From: CAVWDI01 sp963793095
GTDB taxonomy: Bacteria; Chloroflexota; Anaerolineae; Anaerolineales; UBA4823
NCBI GenBank assembly: GCA_963793095.1
Contig: CAWBYY010000001.1
Location: 372,001 to 436,000, forward strand
DNA: 64,000 nucleotides
Reading direction: 5' to 3'
Of this stretch, positions 14,745 through 24,446 are shown piece after piece (position 1 is the first letter of the stretch; each line of letters opens with the position of its first letter). Both the position numbers and the translations under genes were made by a program. A model generated the notes under the pieces. That model saw nothing but the letters and a program-made list of their open reading frames with translations. It ran no database searches and was not told the DNA's origin.

Positions 14745-16544
14745 TTATTCGGATGGGAGATTAACCCATTCGAAATGGACAGCCGGCATATCGCTGCTGG
14801 CATATGTAATTTCGAATTGGACCTTCCCAGGGGGGAGGGTTGCGGGGAATATTTGGAGCTTTCCGCCAATAATATCCACACCCAGGGTGGTCCAACCGCT
14901 CTCCTGCTCGCCTCTGACGCGGACCATCGCCGGAATTTGGGGGTAATCCCAGCTTAAGTAGAAATCATCTGCTTCAGTTATTACAGCAGGTTCAGCAACC
15001 GGTTTATTTGAAAAGGCTTTTGATACTGGAAATTGAACCGCTTTTTCCAGAATGGTTTCTCCATTCTTAATCAACCGGATCACGCTGGTTTGATCCTGTG
15101 GTTTTGGGATAACCGCTGTGATGGAATTAATTTCAATGTCAGGTTCCTCAGCATGCATCACAAGCACAGGGTGGCGGGATATTGCATCCATGTTCTGATT
15201 GAGTAGCTCGATTTCATATTCACTGCTGTCTGCAGTGCGGGATACCAATCCTTCAAACTCGTAAACAGGTTCCAATCGGAAATCATCATCCCCGGAAATC
15301 CGGATCCGAATCATCATAACGGGTTGGCTGGCTGACTGCACCTGTTGGGAGCCATTAAAAAGTTGGTTGCGTCGCAATCCATCATAAGTGTAATCTGATA
15401 CCCAGTTAGGTTCGCAGTAGCTCATAAAGTCTTTCACGGTGTACAAAATCGGGGTGAAATCGGAAACATCAAATCCGTATTGACCGATCCTCCCATCTGA
15501 ATACGGGTAGGCAAAATCCGGATTGCTCACTCCACATGGCGCGTGAAACCTGTTAAAATTATGCCCGACTTCATGAGCGGCCACATTTCCGCCGTTTATC
15601 CTGCCGTCGGATGAATCATGAAGTCCGATGGATTCACGCAATCCGATCCACCCTACACCAGCGATACCGCCGTAGAACCAGGTTCCACCACTGTTGTCCT
15701 CAATAGGAATTGTTCCATACCAGACCTCCGATTCAGGCACCTGGCTGGATAATTTCAAGGCTGATATTTTGTTTAGTAAATCTTCCCAGTAGTAACCAGA
15801 ACGCAGGTCTCCATAAAAATTATAAGGAGAGTGGATGGATACATTAACCCCTGGCACCGGGAAAAGGTCCATTAGGTCGTCGCTCATGTGATCTTCCTTG
15901 GGTGCGGGGTAGAGCTTGTAGCCAGAACCTGTGTTGTGGTAGTAATTGATCGGTACAATTTTCAAATTTATTGGCGGTACAACTCCGAATGAAACCGTTA
16001 GATTGGAGGTGTTATTGTTTTCGTTTGTCTCCAATAGAGCCCTGGCTGGGTCCAGAATAACTTGAAATGTGACATTCCCCGAAAGCCAACTGGATGGGAG
16101 CAGGAAATTATAGGTTGTATGGAGCCATGCCCGTGAAGGGGTAACTGGGACCTCCCCGGGCGCTGAAAGGAGGGGGGATCCCGGCAGCAGGTTTCCATCC
16201 CGGTAGGCTGATAATGAGACCCGGATACCGGGCGTTGGAATGGAATCGCTGGTTTTTGCCAGTACACGCAGGACCGCTGGCCGATCTGTCACTAACGGGA
16301 CACTGGTTGTGTAAGTTTGAGAGCCCTGCGTTACAACGATTTTCTGGATTGAGAGATCAATAGTAGGCGGAGAGGAAGGTTCAGATATGAAAACCAGGGG
16401 AAATATTAAATGATAAGGTAATTCGTTAATTGATTGAGGTGAGTCTGGAGATTCTTCAACAGCCTGCTGGGCAGAAGAGGGGAAAAAGGCGATCCCGATA
16501 AGTAAAGTAAGGAGTATAAAACCAATGGTTTTTTTACTAAACAT
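14745..16544 (-). CDS. Secreted zinc metalloprotease (metzincin) with N-terminal CARDB-like region
   Basis: A 599-residue exported protein. A Sec signal (about residues 6-25) is followed by the segment ELPYHLIFPLVF, a common start of Chloroflexota surface proteins. Residues about 60-190 look like a CARDB-type beta domain (RVLAKTSDSIPTPGI, DPARALLETNENNNTS). The catalytic domain has HEVGHNFNRFH with zinc ligands His324, His328 and His334, and Met374 in DFMSYC as the metzincin Met-turn. About 200 C-terminal residues form further beta-rich sequence. It likely digests external protein. It is read away from the cysteine-synthase gene start. Confidence 0.75.
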   Translation of the reverse strand: MFSKKTIGFILLTLLIGIAFFPSSAQQAVEESPDSPQSINELPYHLIFPLVFISEPSSPPTIDLSIQKIVVTQGSQTYTTSVPLVTDRPAVLRVLAKTSDSIPTPGIRVSLSAYRDGNLLPGSPLLSAPGEVPVTPSRAWLHTTYNFLLPSSWLSGNVTFQVILDPARALLETNENNNTSNLTVSFGVVPPINLKIVPINYYHNTGSGYKLYPAPKEDHMSDDLMDLFPVPGVNVSIHSPYNFYGDLRSGYYWEDLLNKISALKLSSQVPESEVWYGTIPIEDNSGGTWFYGGIAGVGWIGLRESIGLHDSSDGRINGGNVAAHEVGHNFNRFHAPCGVSNPDFAYPYSDGRIGQYGFDVSDFTPILYTVKDFMSYCEPNWVSDYTYDGLRRNQLFNGSQQVQSASQPVMMIRIRISGDDDFRLEPVYEFEGLVSRTADSSEYEIELLNQNMDAISRHPVLVMHAEEPDIEINSITAVIPKPQDQTSVIRLIKNGETILEKAVQFPVSKAFSNKPVAEPAVITEADDFYLSWDYPQIPAMVRVRGEQESGWTTLGVDIIGGKLQIFPATLPPGKVQFEITYASSDMPAVHFEWVNLPSE

Positions 16545-16675
16545 AATGCACCTTATTCAAAACAAGCAATAACAAATGATTAACTTAGATGATTTTTAAA
16601 AAATAATGCGCCTCCTGTGCGGAGTAGGAGCACAGGGTCAAAAAAATCAAGATTAAATTAATGCAAGAAATCAGC

Positions 16676-16715
16676 CAAAAAGACCGGCCTGGACGGTAGT
16701 ATGCGCCAGGCCGGT
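16676..16715 (-). terminator. Intrinsic terminator of the molybdenum hydroxylase gene
   Basis: ACCGGCCTGG (16683-16692) and CCAGGCCGGT (16706-16715) form a perfect 10-bp stem with a 13-nt loop. On the minus strand it is followed by CTTTTTGG, and it begins 30 bases after the stop of the gene at 16745. Confidence 0.75.
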
Positions 16716-16744
16716 GGGTATTTTGATATTAAGATTTTTAATTT

Positions 16745-18970
16745 TCAAATCTTGCCCAATCCCTCCAGAACCCGCTGGGGGGTGAGCGGGAATTCATAAA
16801 ACCATACCCCGGTGGCTTCGTGAACTGCCGCGATAACAGCTGGAGCGAGTGGTAAAAACGGCATCTCTGCCATACCGCGCGCTCCCCAGGGACCGAGCGG
16901 GTCCGGGTATTCAAGGATAAGTGAGGTAATTTTTTCGGGGATATCCGTAACAGTAGGGATGAGATAGGTCGACAGGTGTTCTGTCTGCACGAATCCATTC
17001 TGCTGGATAAAATTTTCTAATAACGCATATCCTGCAGCCTGAACGACTGCTCCTTCAATCTGTCCTGCAACCTGCTGGGGGTTCAATGCTTTTCCAACGT
17101 CGTTTGCGGATACAACTTCAAGTATCTTTATCTGACCGGTTTCGGTATCCACCTCCAGGGCAACTGACTGAGCGACATAACCGTATGAGAAATTGGGAGT
17201 TGATTGTCCGGTCTCGGGGTCAAGTGGAGTGGTTGCAGGTGGACGGTACTGGTAATTCCCGACGGCAGGTCTATCCTCATAGCGCCAGTTTTCCATCGCC
17301 CGGTTTACTGCGCCGATTATTGAATTGCCAGCCATAAACGTCATACGGGAGGCAGAAACGCTGCCGGAATTACTGGAACTGGCTGTGTCCGAGGCGATTA
17401 CTTCAACTTTATCCAGGCTGACTCCTGCTGCTTCTGATACCATTTGCTGGAAGACAGTATGGGCGCCCTGACCAACATCCGCGCCGGCATGATAGACGAC
17501 CGCTTTTTCGATTTCAGCGCCTCCATGGAGCTCCACCCTCGCCCAGCACTGCTCCGGGAAACCATATGAGAAACCGACATTTTTAAATGCAGCTGCAAAA
17601 CCAGTCCCCTGTTTTATTTTGGATTCAAATTTTTTCTGCCGGTTAATTGCGGGAGTCCCCGACCGTTTCCAAACCCCCGAGACCGAACTCCAACCCGAAT
17701 TATGGGCGCATTCTGATATCACCCGGTCCAGGCTGACTCCTTCAGGCAGCGGTGTATTAACTGACAGCAGCGAACCTTCCTTCAACACATTTTTTAATCT
17801 GAGCTCAACCGGGTCGATCCCCAACTCTTCCGCGATACGATTCATCTGGGTTTCAGCAGCAAATGCAGCCTGTGGGCCGCCAAAACCCCTGAATGCACCA
17901 CCGGGGATATTATTTGTATAGACTGCATATGCGTCAACCACGGCATTCGGAATCTCATAAGGGCCGGTGCACATCAACGTCGCGTTTCCGAGTACTTTGG
18001 TGGATGTATAAGCATAAGCCCCGCCGTCTGCCACCAGCTCCACCTCGGCTGCAGTGATCTTTCCTTCCTTGTTTACACCCCATTTTGTGCGGATAGTGTA
18101 TGGATGGCGCTTGTGGTGCCCTCTGATCGATTCCTCTCTGCTCCAGATGATCTTGACCGGTCTGGAAACGCCTTTCTGGTGTAAATGCCATGCCCCCAGT
18201 GCGAGCACAATCTGAACAGACATGTCTTCTCTGCCGCCAAAGGCACCCCCAATGGCGGCATATTTAACCCGAACATTCTCCACATCGATCGCCAAGGCGT
18301 GGGCAATTTCCTCCTGGTCTTCGTGAGTCCACTGTCCGGCTGTTAGCACGGTAACTCTCCCTTCATCGTCGATGTACCCCAGGCCAGCTTCAGGCTGCAG
18401 GTAGGCGTGTTCCTGGGCCGGAGTGCGGTATTCTCCTGCGACAGTCAGGTAAGCATCTTCAAAACCTCGCTTGATGTCGCCTTTCCTTATTTTGTAGTGG
18501 CAAAAAACATTTGAATCACGATCCGGATGCAGTTTTAGGGTGTCTTCTTTCCGGCTGATTTCAGGGTCCGTGATAACAGGGAGCTGTTCGTATTCCACGT
18601 CGATCATATCGCGTCCTTTTTCAGCCGCTTCTTCAGTATCCGCAATCACAACTGCAACCTGATCCCCAATAAAGCGGACCCGCTCGGCGAAAGGTTTATT
18701 TGACCCGGGACCGCAGAGCACAGGTTGGTCTGGCATAATCAACCCGTATTCATTGTTAGGCACATCCTTTGCTGTCAAAATTGCGATAACACCCTCAATT
18801 TTTTCAGCTCTAGTAGTGTTGATATTATGAATAATTGCGTGGGGGTATCTGGCGAACAGGATTTTCATATAAGCCTGGTTGGGCAGATTGATATCTCCAG
18901 GGTATAAGGCTTCCCCGGTGACTTTGGATCTTGCATCGATTCTTGCAGCGGATACGCCTAAATTATTCAT
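16745..18970 (-). CDS. Xanthine dehydrogenase/aldehyde oxidase family, molybdenum-binding subunit
   Basis: Large catalytic subunit of a molybdenum hydroxylase that oxidises aldehydes or N-heterocycles. The 741 residues start with the oxidase a/b hammerhead domain (about 10-125), followed by the Mo-pterin domain with GGAFGGRED near residue 245 and GGAFRGFGGPQ near residue 357; GARGMAEMP near the end is the usual glutamate-region loop (conserved active-site Glu). The FAD and 2Fe-2S subunits that normally accompany it are not within this window. A metallo-beta-lactamase hydrolase gene lies 26 bases upstream on the same strand. Confidence 0.85.
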   Translation of the reverse strand: MNNLGVSAARIDARSKVTGEALYPGDINLPNQAYMKILFARYPHAIIHNINTTRAEKIEGVIAILTAKDVPNNEYGLIMPDQPVLCGPGSNKPFAERVRFIGDQVAVVIADTEEAAEKGRDMIDVEYEQLPVITDPEISRKEDTLKLHPDRDSNVFCHYKIRKGDIKRGFEDAYLTVAGEYRTPAQEHAYLQPEAGLGYIDDEGRVTVLTAGQWTHEDQEEIAHALAIDVENVRVKYAAIGGAFGGREDMSVQIVLALGAWHLHQKGVSRPVKIIWSREESIRGHHKRHPYTIRTKWGVNKEGKITAAEVELVADGGAYAYTSTKVLGNATLMCTGPYEIPNAVVDAYAVYTNNIPGGAFRGFGGPQAAFAAETQMNRIAEELGIDPVELRLKNVLKEGSLLSVNTPLPEGVSLDRVISECAHNSGWSSVSGVWKRSGTPAINRQKKFESKIKQGTGFAAAFKNVGFSYGFPEQCWARVELHGGAEIEKAVVYHAGADVGQGAHTVFQQMVSEAAGVSLDKVEVIASDTASSSNSGSVSASRMTFMAGNSIIGAVNRAMENWRYEDRPAVGNYQYRPPATTPLDPETGQSTPNFSYGYVAQSVALEVDTETGQIKILEVVSANDVGKALNPQQVAGQIEGAVVQAAGYALLENFIQQNGFVQTEHLSTYLIPTVTDIPEKITSLILEYPDPLGPWGARGMAEMPFLPLAPAVIAAVHEATGVWFYEFPLTPQRVLEGLGKI

Positions 18971-18995
18971 TCTGAACCCTCAAATAACTATATTT

Positions 18996-19937
18996 TTATC
19001 CAGTAATTGGTTGGCGGGATTTACGCCAGTATCTTGAAATTCCATATGTTGACATCCAGGATGGATTGGCCGCCTCATATGGTCCTATCTGCTCCGGAGA
19101 TAAACCATCCTTCAGGGACCTCTCCCTGCTCCAGTTTAAGAAATGCTGGTTTAATTCCTGAATATCATATCCTGCCGGCATGATTTCTTCCATCCAGACC
19201 TCTATTTCATCCAGGGCAGTTTCGATTGCGCCAAGGTGCCAGCCTGCATCCAGGAAAACGCCAAAATGAGTGGGAGCGATCGACCAAAACGATCCTTTCC
19301 GGTATTCAGAAGTTAATTTCGAAACGCTGTTCCTCCATTTTTCAAGATTAAATTCTGGCGGAGGCATCGGCATCCTGATGTGGTTGAGTTCACGCATCCG
19401 GATACCTGCTATGTCGCCGCTGAATAAGACCTCCTCAAAGATATATGCGTGGTGGTGGTTGGCGTGTCCAGGGGTATCAATCGCTTTAAATTGCAGACCG
19501 TTGATGGATATCTCCGCTCCATCCTGCAGTTCAATAATCTTCTCGGCGGAGACCGGCAGGAACTTACCCCATAGTTCATCCATTTTGTCTCCATAAATAC
19601 GGGCAGCGCTGGAAAGCAGTTTCTCCGGATTTTTCAGGTGGGGTGCCCCGACATGGTGGACATATATATTCGCCCCCAAACCGGCAAACCAGCCTGCTGC
19701 GCCGGCATGGTCCAGATGGATGTGAGTAAGCAGGACATCGCTTATATTTGAAGGATCAAAACCGAACCGGTTTAATTCTTTCACCAGCCGGTCAGTTGTG
19801 GAACCAGGTCCGGTTTCAACCAGAACCCCTCCGTTTGTATGTGGGATCAAATAACTGGCAATTGCCCCAGGGATATCCTGGAAATTATGATCCAGCGTGT
19901 AAATTTTTTTCTGGCTTTTTGTTTCAAAAACACCCAT
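18996..19937 (-). CDS. MBL-fold metallohydrolase
   Basis: A 313-residue metallo-beta-lactamase-fold enzyme with the metal motif THIHLDHAG (His72, His74, Asp76, His77), a further metal-binding His near residue 154 (GHANHHH) and Asp in SGDIAG. Members hydrolyse thioesters, phosphodiesters or lactones. The longer C-terminal helical part resembles glyoxalase II-like or acyl-hydrolase relatives. It is co-directional with and 26 bases upstream of the molybdenum hydroxylase subunit, so a joint catabolic role is possible but not shown. Confidence 0.82.
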   Translation of the reverse strand: MGVFETKSQKKIYTLDHNFQDIPGAIASYLIPHTNGGVLVETGPGSTTDRLVKELNRFGFDPSNISDVLLTHIHLDHAGAAGWFAGLGANIYVHHVGAPHLKNPEKLLSSAARIYGDKMDELWGKFLPVSAEKIIELQDGAEISINGLQFKAIDTPGHANHHHAYIFEEVLFSGDIAGIRMRELNHIRMPMPPPEFNLEKWRNSVSKLTSEYRKGSFWSIAPTHFGVFLDAGWHLGAIETALDEIEVWMEEIMPAGYDIQELNQHFLNWSRERSLKDGLSPEQIGPYEAANPSWMSTYGISRYWRKSRQPITG

Positions 19938-20017
19938 TTAAGGACCTCAATATTACAGGAAATTATCCGGGGTAGGGCTATTCCGGAAAGGTAAATGTTG
20001 TGTGAGAAGCGTTCAGC

Positions 20018-20046
20018 TTGACACCTTTAAAACAGGATGCGATAAT
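20018..20046 (+). promoter_or_regulatory. Promoter of the ComX/ComQ/ComP-like locus
   Basis: TTGACA (20018-20023) and GATAAT (20041-20046) are exactly 17 bases apart. The first downstream gene starts at 20253, so the leader would be about 200 nt. In the 315-base gap between 19937 and 20253 the other notable element is the inverted repeat at 20172-20194. Confidence 0.5.
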
Positions 20047-20171
20047 CAAACCAGCTAACATTTTTGTAAGTTCATCATCGTCCATACAATCTAAAAGGGG
20101 GCTATTATTTAATAAAATTTAATAAAAACCTGGGAGGTGGAATATTATTCATTTTTTCTAAATCACGACAG

Positions 20172-20194
20172 GATGAATTCAACCACAATTCATC
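20172..20194. promoter_or_regulatory. Perfect inverted repeat upstream of the small peptide gene
   Basis: GATGAATT (20172-20179) and AATTCATC (20187-20194) form a perfect 8-bp inverted repeat with a 7-base spacer, 59 bases before the peptide start. It could be a binding site for a dimeric regulator or a weak RNA hairpin. Confidence 0.4.
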
Positions 20195-20252
20195 AAATCA
20201 ATGGGTGTCAATATTTATCCGTGTCCATATTATACAAAAAAAGGAGATAAAA

Positions 20253-20468
20253 ATGTCGTTAGCACAGGTAGTTTACAACATCACCACAGATAATGAATTT
20301 GCGGCCCAATGGCAGCTCGATCCGGAGTCCGCCCTGGCGGAACGCGGGTTACAGCTCAGCCGGGAAGAACTGGCGTTTCTGTCAACCGGAATCAGGAACA
20401 GCAGGAACGGCAGTAACGGGAAAGTGCGTTTGTCGGAACTGGCCTTGCTGCATCGAGGTTGGATGTAA
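20253..20468 (+). CDS. ComX-like / RiPP-type precursor peptide with penultimate Trp
   Basis: A 71-residue peptide. AAGGAG at 20241-20246 lies six bases before the ATG, the best Shine-Dalgarno in the area, and decides this start over a GTG at 20205. Residues 1-45 are leader-like: NEFAAQWQLDPESALAE followed by GLQLSREELAFL, the pattern of Nif11/NHLP/Os1348-type RiPP leaders. Residues 46-71 are polar and Gly/Asn/Arg-rich and end HRGWM, with the only Trp of the core at position 70. ComX pheromone precursors are similar in size (about 55-75 residues) and carry a prenylated Trp near the C-terminus. The next gene encodes an isoprenyl-synthase-like protein, as ComQ would be. Identity is inferred from context. 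Confidence 0.6.
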   Translation: MSLAQVVYNITTDNEFAAQWQLDPESALAERGLQLSREELAFLSTGIRNSRNGSNGKVRLSELALLHRGWM

Positions 20469-20499
20469 TATAAAAAATTCAGATAATTTAATATCCGGA

Positions 20500-21466
20500 T
20501 TGCCAGAACAAATCTGGCAAATCATAGAAAATGCCTGGTCACAGAGCCATGCGTGGCCTGAGTTCAGGCGCGCAATGCGGACCGCTTTGCCGCGCAGCAA
20601 GAACAGAGGCGAGAAATCTGACCAGGACCCTTCGAAATGGGCGGTCCTACCCGGACTGTGCTGTCAGGCTGCAGGCGGGCAAATCCAATGGGCAAATGAG
20701 ATCGCGGCTGCCTGGTTGTTATTCTACATAGCCGCTGACATTATGGACACGATCGAGGATTCTGACCAGCCCGCAGAATGGTGGCAGGAACTTGGTCCGG
20801 GTGCGGCAATTAATATTGCCTCAGGTTACTTTTTCAGCGCAGCCCGAATATTGGACAGTCTGTACCGGAGCGGTAAAACAGACCAGATTGCCCAAGAAAT
20901 TGTCGACAGCCTGCTCAATGGTTTTTTGGTAATGTGCAGTGGCCAGCAGACGCGACCTGACTGATAGCAACCTTTCACTAAAAAATTACTGGCAAATAGC
21001 CGAAGCAAAATCGGGCGAATTTTTCGGGATGGCGTGCTGGGCTGGGGCACGCTTAAACACGGCTGATAATGGTCTGCTGGAACTGTATAAGAATTTTGGG
21101 CTCTATTTTGGTTCGCTTATCCAGCTGCTCGATGACCTAGAAGAATTCAATCAAATATATAAAATTCGATCGGCCCAGGACTGGTTTAATCTGCGTAAAT
21201 CGCTTCCGTTTGTATACACGTTTGAGGTTTTTCCAGAGGCAAAAAGCGACCGATTAATTGAATTACTGGACCAGAGATCCGAGAATACTGAGGCTGTGGA
21301 TGAGATAATCCGGCTGCTGGAAGAAAGTGGGATTGTGGTTTATCTGCTGGCTGAAATGGAACGTTACCGGAATCTGGCGAAACAAAGTTTGATGGAAGCA
21401 AATCCTGAGGAAAGTGCTGCAGGATATCTGGAAAATTTGTTGGAGAAACTCGGACCCAGGAGTTAA
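20500..21466 (+). CDS. ComQ-like isoprenyl/polyprenyl synthase family protein, frameshifted
   Basis: All-helical class I isoprenoid-enzyme relative. The first aspartate motif is DIMDTIED, in AADIMDTIEDSDQ, and the second is QLLDDLEEF, so both metal-diphosphate sites remain. The frame starting upstream closes at 20964. The following frame continues RDLTDSNLSLKNYWQIAEAKSGEFFGMACWAGA, typical family sequence, to 21466. Removing one base in CAGCAGACGCG near 20952 joins them to about 320 residues. The only standard in-frame start after the peptide gene is TTG at 20500, without a clear Shine-Dalgarno, so the start is uncertain. It follows the Trp-ended peptide by 31 bases, as a Trp-prenylating ComQ partner would. 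Confidence 0.68.
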
Positions 21467-21573
21467 CCAGCAGGCCACAGGATTGGTTCTACTCTCGGCA
21501 GTGAATCCAGGCTGCCGGGTACTTGCGCGGATGTAAAATTGCTCAGGGCTTATTATGCTAGAATTAATGTTTA

Positions 21574-24421
21574 ATGAGTGAGATATCTCAAGTTCTGACA
21601 AGGTATTCCTCGCGCCGCTGGTGGATCAGCCTGCCGTTCATTATTGCCCTTCTGGTTCTAGGATTCATTCTATGGACTGGTTTCAGGGTTGTGACCTACC
21701 CGCACGACGGTATTGGCGATATTCACCCGACTGGATCAATTCGTGAACTTGATGCGGATGGCCCGGCTGCTGATATTCTGCAGATCGACGATAAAATCAT
21801 CGAAATTGAAGGGGTGCCCTGGGAAGAAGCTTATTATTTTTACACTGGCAAAAGGGGAGGTGACCGGGTCAGTTACATTATTGAACGGGACGAAATACAA
21901 TTCCCGGTCACGATAATCCTCATAGACCCACCGTTTTCTGAAGTGCTTTTACGGCTGGTGCCGTTATTTGTAGCATTGATATTCTGGGCGGTAGGAGTTG
22001 GGGTTCAGGCTTTCAAACCCAGCGATAGCGCAGCAGATGTGTTTTTCGCCTGGTGCCAGACTGCGGCTCTTACGCTGGCAGCCGGGGTTGGGTCGTACTC
22101 AGGACCACTTTGGTCGGCGATCATTTTTAATATATTACTCCTGTTTATCGGTCCTTTATCTGTCCATCTCCATCTTTACTTCCCGCAAACTGCGCCCAGA
22201 AAGTGGATTTACAGCCTGCTTCCAATATTGTATGCTGCTGCATTATTAGGCAGTCTGCCATATCTGGTCGGGGGGTACCTGGAAGTCCGGTCTTCAAGCT
22301 GGTATTCCCTTTACCTGTCTTCTGTAAGGATTTTCCTGGCGGCAAATTTATTGATTGTTGTTGGCTTGCTGGTTTATAACTACCAGCACCCTGCTTATGC
22401 TGGAACACGGGGGAAAATCAGAATTGTGGCGCTGGGTGGAGGATTGACCGCCATCCCAATCGTTACCTTAACAATAATACCGGATGCATTATTTCACCAG
22501 CCTCTTATCCTCTATCCACTCACTTTTCTGGTGCTTGGTTTGCTCCCAATTACATATGGGTATGCAATATTTCGGCTGAATTTAATAGAGATCGAAGCAC
22601 ACGTAAACCGGGGTGCAACCTTTATTCTGGTGTATTCCATCATGGGCGGGTTTTACCTGTTGTTATACGGGACAATCCAATTTATCCTGCCGCAAAGTGC
22701 TTCATTGGGGCCTTTGATTAATACAATCCTAGTCCTGATCCTGGCATCATTTTTTATTCCACTCCGGAACCGGGCACAAAAGTTAGTTGACACAATTTTC
22801 TATGGAGGCTGGTATGACTACCGGTCTGCTGTCACTGAAATGACACGGAATCTGGAACAATATACTGACCTTCATTCATTGGCAAATGAGGTCAGCCTGA
22901 GGCTGGTGGACACGTTCCGATTAGAAGAGACCTGCGTATTCCTGCGTGACCGCGAGGGGGATTTTTCTGTGATTGAACTTTCATCACGCGCTGATCTGAA
23001 AAATCCCACGAAAGCACCTATCCAATCCTGCCACGCACCAGCCTTACATATCTATTGAAAATCGGGGCGATTGAGAGAAATTCATTAAGACGGGCTTTAT
23101 CGGAGGTGACATTAACATCTGAAGAGCTGCAGCTCTTGAACAGTGAACAAATTCACCTCTGGGTACCAGTGGTCGGACATGAAAAAATCCAGGGGCTGCT
23201 TGCTTTAGGGCCGAAACTGGGAGGAGATATTTTCAGCGGGGAGGATATGGATATTCTCCGGATTCTCGCCCGCCAGATGAGCACTGTAATCGAAAATATT
23301 CACCTGGTGACACAATTAAAGACCACGCGACTGACCTGGAGGAGAGAGTTCAAGCCCGGACAACAGAGCTTCACAATGCAAAGGAAAGAGTTGAAGCGAT
23401 CCTGGCTAGCGTTGGCGAAGGGGTGTTCGTGACGAACCTGGACGGCCAGATTATTACAGTAAACCAGGCTTTTGAAAGACAAACCGGCTTCGGTGCCGAG
23501 GAACTCATGGATCAAAACCATCGAGAACTCCTGCAGCGCTTTAATGACCCGGTGGTGATTGAAAGTATGCAGGCAACATTGGATAGAGGAGCGGTTTGGA
23601 GCGGCGAACTGGTTAATCCTCGCAAGGATAGAGGTGTCTACGATATTCAACTTACTATTGCCCCTGTGCGTGACCAGGGGGGAAAGATTTTAAGCTATGT
23701 TGGAAGTCAGCGGGACATCACCCACCAGAAAGAACTGGACCATCTTAAAGATATGTTTGTTTCGGATGTTTCTCATGAACTTCGGACGCCAACCGCCAAT
23801 ATTCACCTGTATCTCGATTTGCTTGAAAACGCTCCACAAAACAAACAGCATAAATATTTAGCGGTGATCAAGGAACAAAGCCAGCTGTTGACCAAACTTG
23901 TAGAGGATATCCTTGATTTGTCCAGGCTTGCGATGGCAAAAGTTAAAAAAATTGAGTTTGAACGGCTGGATATCAACCTTTTAACAGACCAAGTTATCAC
24001 AGCCCATAAACCGATAGTTGAAGAAACGGGATTAAAATTAGATTTTGAACCCTGCTCAGAATTGCCCATAATCTGGGGAGATGAAAACCAGATGTCGCGG
24101 GTAATCACAAACCTCGTCTCAAATGCCGTCAGGTATACAAAAAAAGGGGAAATCTGCGTCGAAACTTTCCAGTCGGATGGAAATGTTTATTTGATTGTCA
24201 GGGACACTGGAATTGGTATTAAGCAGGAAGACATTCCGCATATATTTGAACGTTTTTACCGTGGGCGGGATGTCCGCCAATCCAAAATCCATGGTACCGG
24301 TCTTGGGTTAGCGATCGTCAAGGAAATTGTCGAACTGCACGACGGCAGTTTGGAGGTAGCCAGCGAGTACGGCAAGGGCTCTACTTTTAAAGTAATTCTT
24401 CCGGCAAACCATGCGGGTTGA
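21574..24421 (+). CDS. ComP-like sensor histidine kinase (TM-PDZ-TM-GAF-PAS-HisKA-HATPase), two frameshifts
   Basis: Membrane sensor kinase. In order: TM helix (about 18-38), a PDZ-like loop (about 45-108: DADGPAADILQIDDKIIEIEG), about eight further hydrophobic helices to residue 400, a GAF-like domain, a short coiled coil, PAS (about 23430-23730), HisKA with the phospho-His in SHELRTP and HATPase with DTGIGI and GTGLGLAIV. The TM/PDZ-like loop/TM bundle/GAF order matches ComP, but ComP uses a HisKA_3 kinase. The frame breaks near 23020-23025 and again in AATTAAAGACC near 23320, each repaired by adding one base. No response regulator gene follows; the next gene is convergent. Confidence 0.72.
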
Positions 24422-24446
24422 AATCCTGTATTTTCCTTCTGGAAAC

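Noticed and set aside
20205..20252. GTG start at 20205 for the ComX-like peptide
   Set aside because: No Shine-Dalgarno at 20205, whereas AAGGAG sits six bases before the ATG at 20253; the extra residues show no leader pattern.
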